Shown here in pieces: positions 6,429-7,228 of a stretch of DNA of 7,228 nucleotides. This stretch comes from Bacteroidota bacterium (GTDB taxonomy: Bacteria; Bacteroidota; Bacteroidia; Flavobacteriales; Weeksellaceae): positions 1-7,228 of the forward strand of contig JAEZWE010000239.1 in the NCBI GenBank assembly GCA_023420435.1. Direction: 5' to 3'. Position 1 is the first letter of the stretch. Every line of letters starts with the position of its first letter. The notes beneath the pieces were generated by a model. That model was given only the letters and a program-made list of their open reading frames with translations. It did not search any database and was not told where the DNA came from. A program made the position numbers and the translations under genes.

Positions 6429-7034
6429 ATGAAAATCATTTGCATTGGAAGAAATTATCAAGAACATGCTAAAGAATTAGAAAATGAAATTCCTGAAAAA
6501 CCCGTCATTTTTATAAAACCAGACACCGCCCTTTTAAAAGGCAACGATTTCTATTTACCTGAATTTTCAAAAGAAATACATTATGAGGTGGAGTTGGTTT
6601 TAAAAATTTCAAAAGGCGGAAAGTACATTCAAAAAGAAAATGCTTCAAAACATTATGAAGAAATAGGCCTGGGAATTGATTTTACTGCCAGAGATTTACA
6701 GAAAGAGTTAAAATCCAAAGGCTTGCCTTGGGAAATTTCAAAAGGTTTTGATGGTTCTGCAGTCATTAGTTCATTTCACAATAAAAATAATTTTAATTTA
6801 GAAAATATTCACTTTTCGCTTCAAAAAAACAGTGAAAAAGTGCAGCAAGGAAATTCCAACCAAATGATTTTTGATTTTGATAAAATTATTTCTTACGCAT
6901 CGCAATTTTTTACCTTAAGAGTGGGTGATCTTATTTTTACGGGAACTCCTGCTGGAGTTGGAAAAATTTCTGAAAATGATAAGTTAGAAGGATTTTTGGA
7001 AAATAAAAGTGCTTTTAAAATTAAAATTTGTTAA
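6429..7034 (+). CDS. Fumarylacetoacetate hydrolase family protein, FAHD1-like (acylpyruvate hydrolase / oxaloacetate decarboxylase type)
   Basis: A 201-residue soluble enzyme covering the compact FAH-family C-terminal fold, close in length to FAHD1 and YcgM-type members (about 205-225). The N-terminus is CIGRNYQEHAKEL and the rest follows FAHD1 block by block: KPVIFIKPDTALL, HYEVELVL, GIDFTARDLQ, KGLPWEISKGFDGSA and FTGTPAGVG. Metal ligands would be E53, E55 and D84; H13 and E16 correspond to the catalytic lid pair of FAHD1 and K105 to its active-site lysine. By family it acts on short 2-oxo acids: hydrolysis of acylpyruvates, decarboxylation of oxaloacetate, or a step in aromatic catabolism; the sequence does not decide which. 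No neighbouring aromatic-degradation genes are visible, which favours a housekeeping oxaloacetate/acylpyruvate role, as inference. ATG at 6429 is right for the conserved N-terminus. It reads divergently from the T9SS gene and 65 bp ahead of a universal stress protein gene. Confidence 0.9.
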   Translation: MKIICIGRNYQEHAKELENEIPEKPVIFIKPDTALLKGNDFYLPEFSKEIHYEVELVLKISKGGKYIQKENASKHYEEIGLGIDFTARDLQKELKSKGLPWEISKGFDGSAVISSFHNKNNFNLENIHFSLQKNSEKVQQGNSNQMIFDFDKIISYASQFFTLRVGDLIFTGTPAGVGKISENDKLEGFLENKSAFKIKIC

Positions 7035-7099
7035 TAATGTTAAAAGTGTTCTTTTTCATTAAAAAAAGTCTTAACTTTAAATAACAAAATTAGAAAATT

Positions 7100-7228
7100 A
7101 TGATTACAATAGTTCTGCCTATTGATTTTGGAGATTCCACCAATAAATTGGTTGATGCTGCTTGTAAGTTTGCAAAAGAAATAAACGGTAAAATTTGTTT
7201 AATTCATGTAGCGCCATCCGATATTGGT
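7100..7228 (+). CDS. Universal stress protein (UspA family), N-terminal fragment (3' end outside window)
   Basis: The open frame from ATG at 7100 runs off the window end after 43 codons, so it is too short to stand out as a long frame. The translation starts MITIVLPIDFGDS, continues with a helix rich in Ala and Lys (LVDAACKFAKEING) and then strand KICLIHVAP. This beta-alpha-beta opening with P-x-D-F-x-D-S and the L-x-H-V strand is the classic start of the Usp domain, a nucleotide-binding Rossmann-like fold in stress and persistence proteins. Flavobacterial members are often tandem two-domain proteins of about 270-280 residues; how many domains this one has cannot be seen. TAACTTTA at 7072-7079, one base off the TAnnTTTG -7 box, lies 20 bases upstream of the ATG and could be its promoter, a weak suggestion. 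Confidence 0.8.
   Translation, partial: MITIVLPIDFGDSTNKLVDAACKFAKEINGKICLIHVAPSDIG

Noticed and set aside
7039..7075. Possible weak hairpin after the FAH-family gene (GTTAA...TTAAC; CTTTTT...AAAAAG)
   Set aside because: The stems are short and nearly all A-T, and no T-run follows, so it does not qualify as a terminator.

Overview
The window looks like chromosomal DNA of a Bacteroidota bacterium, most likely a flavobacterium of the Chryseobacterium type (Weeksellaceae). Three things point there: the DNA is strongly AT-rich, Shine-Dalgarno sites are absent or poor, and a large secreted protein ends in a type IX secretion (T9SS) sorting domain, a system confined to this phylum. The genus is an inference from overall protein style, not a proven assignment.

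Left part (1-1998, + strand): three tightly packed membrane-lipid or envelope genes read as one operon. They are the C-terminal end of a membrane-anchored family 2 glycosyltransferase (cut by the window edge), a flippase-like / LPG-synthase-TM membrane protein that overlaps it by 20 bp, and a CDP-alcohol phosphatidyltransferase (phosphatidylserine synthase, PssA) that overlaps the second gene by an ATGA junction. A 74-bp gap holding a tandem 9-bp repeat and an imperfect inverted repeat separates them from a DnaQ-type 3'-5' exonuclease (2073-2837, +) with an extra C-terminal FGKYKG domain.

Middle (2837-6189): a strong two-way hairpin terminator (about 2874-2907) sits between the exonuclease and a convergent 1087-residue gene on the minus strand. 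This gene encodes a modular surface or secreted protein: signal peptide, choice-of-anchor A domain, two PKD domains, a roughly 490-residue region without a family I can name (its end looks like a carbohydrate-binding beta-sandwich), and a T9SS type A sorting domain. It is a stand-alone transcription unit with its own promoter region.

Right part (6190-7228, + strand): a very AT-rich 239-bp divergent intergenic region, then an FAHD1-like fumarylacetoacetate hydrolase family enzyme with its catalytic residues present, and the first 43 codons of a universal stress protein (UspA family) cut by the window end.

I found no RNA genes, CRISPR, insertion sequences or phage genes. Most of the window is ordinary flavobacterial chromosome. 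The least explained parts are the central region of the T9SS protein, the repeat before the exonuclease, and the lipid/glycan operon.
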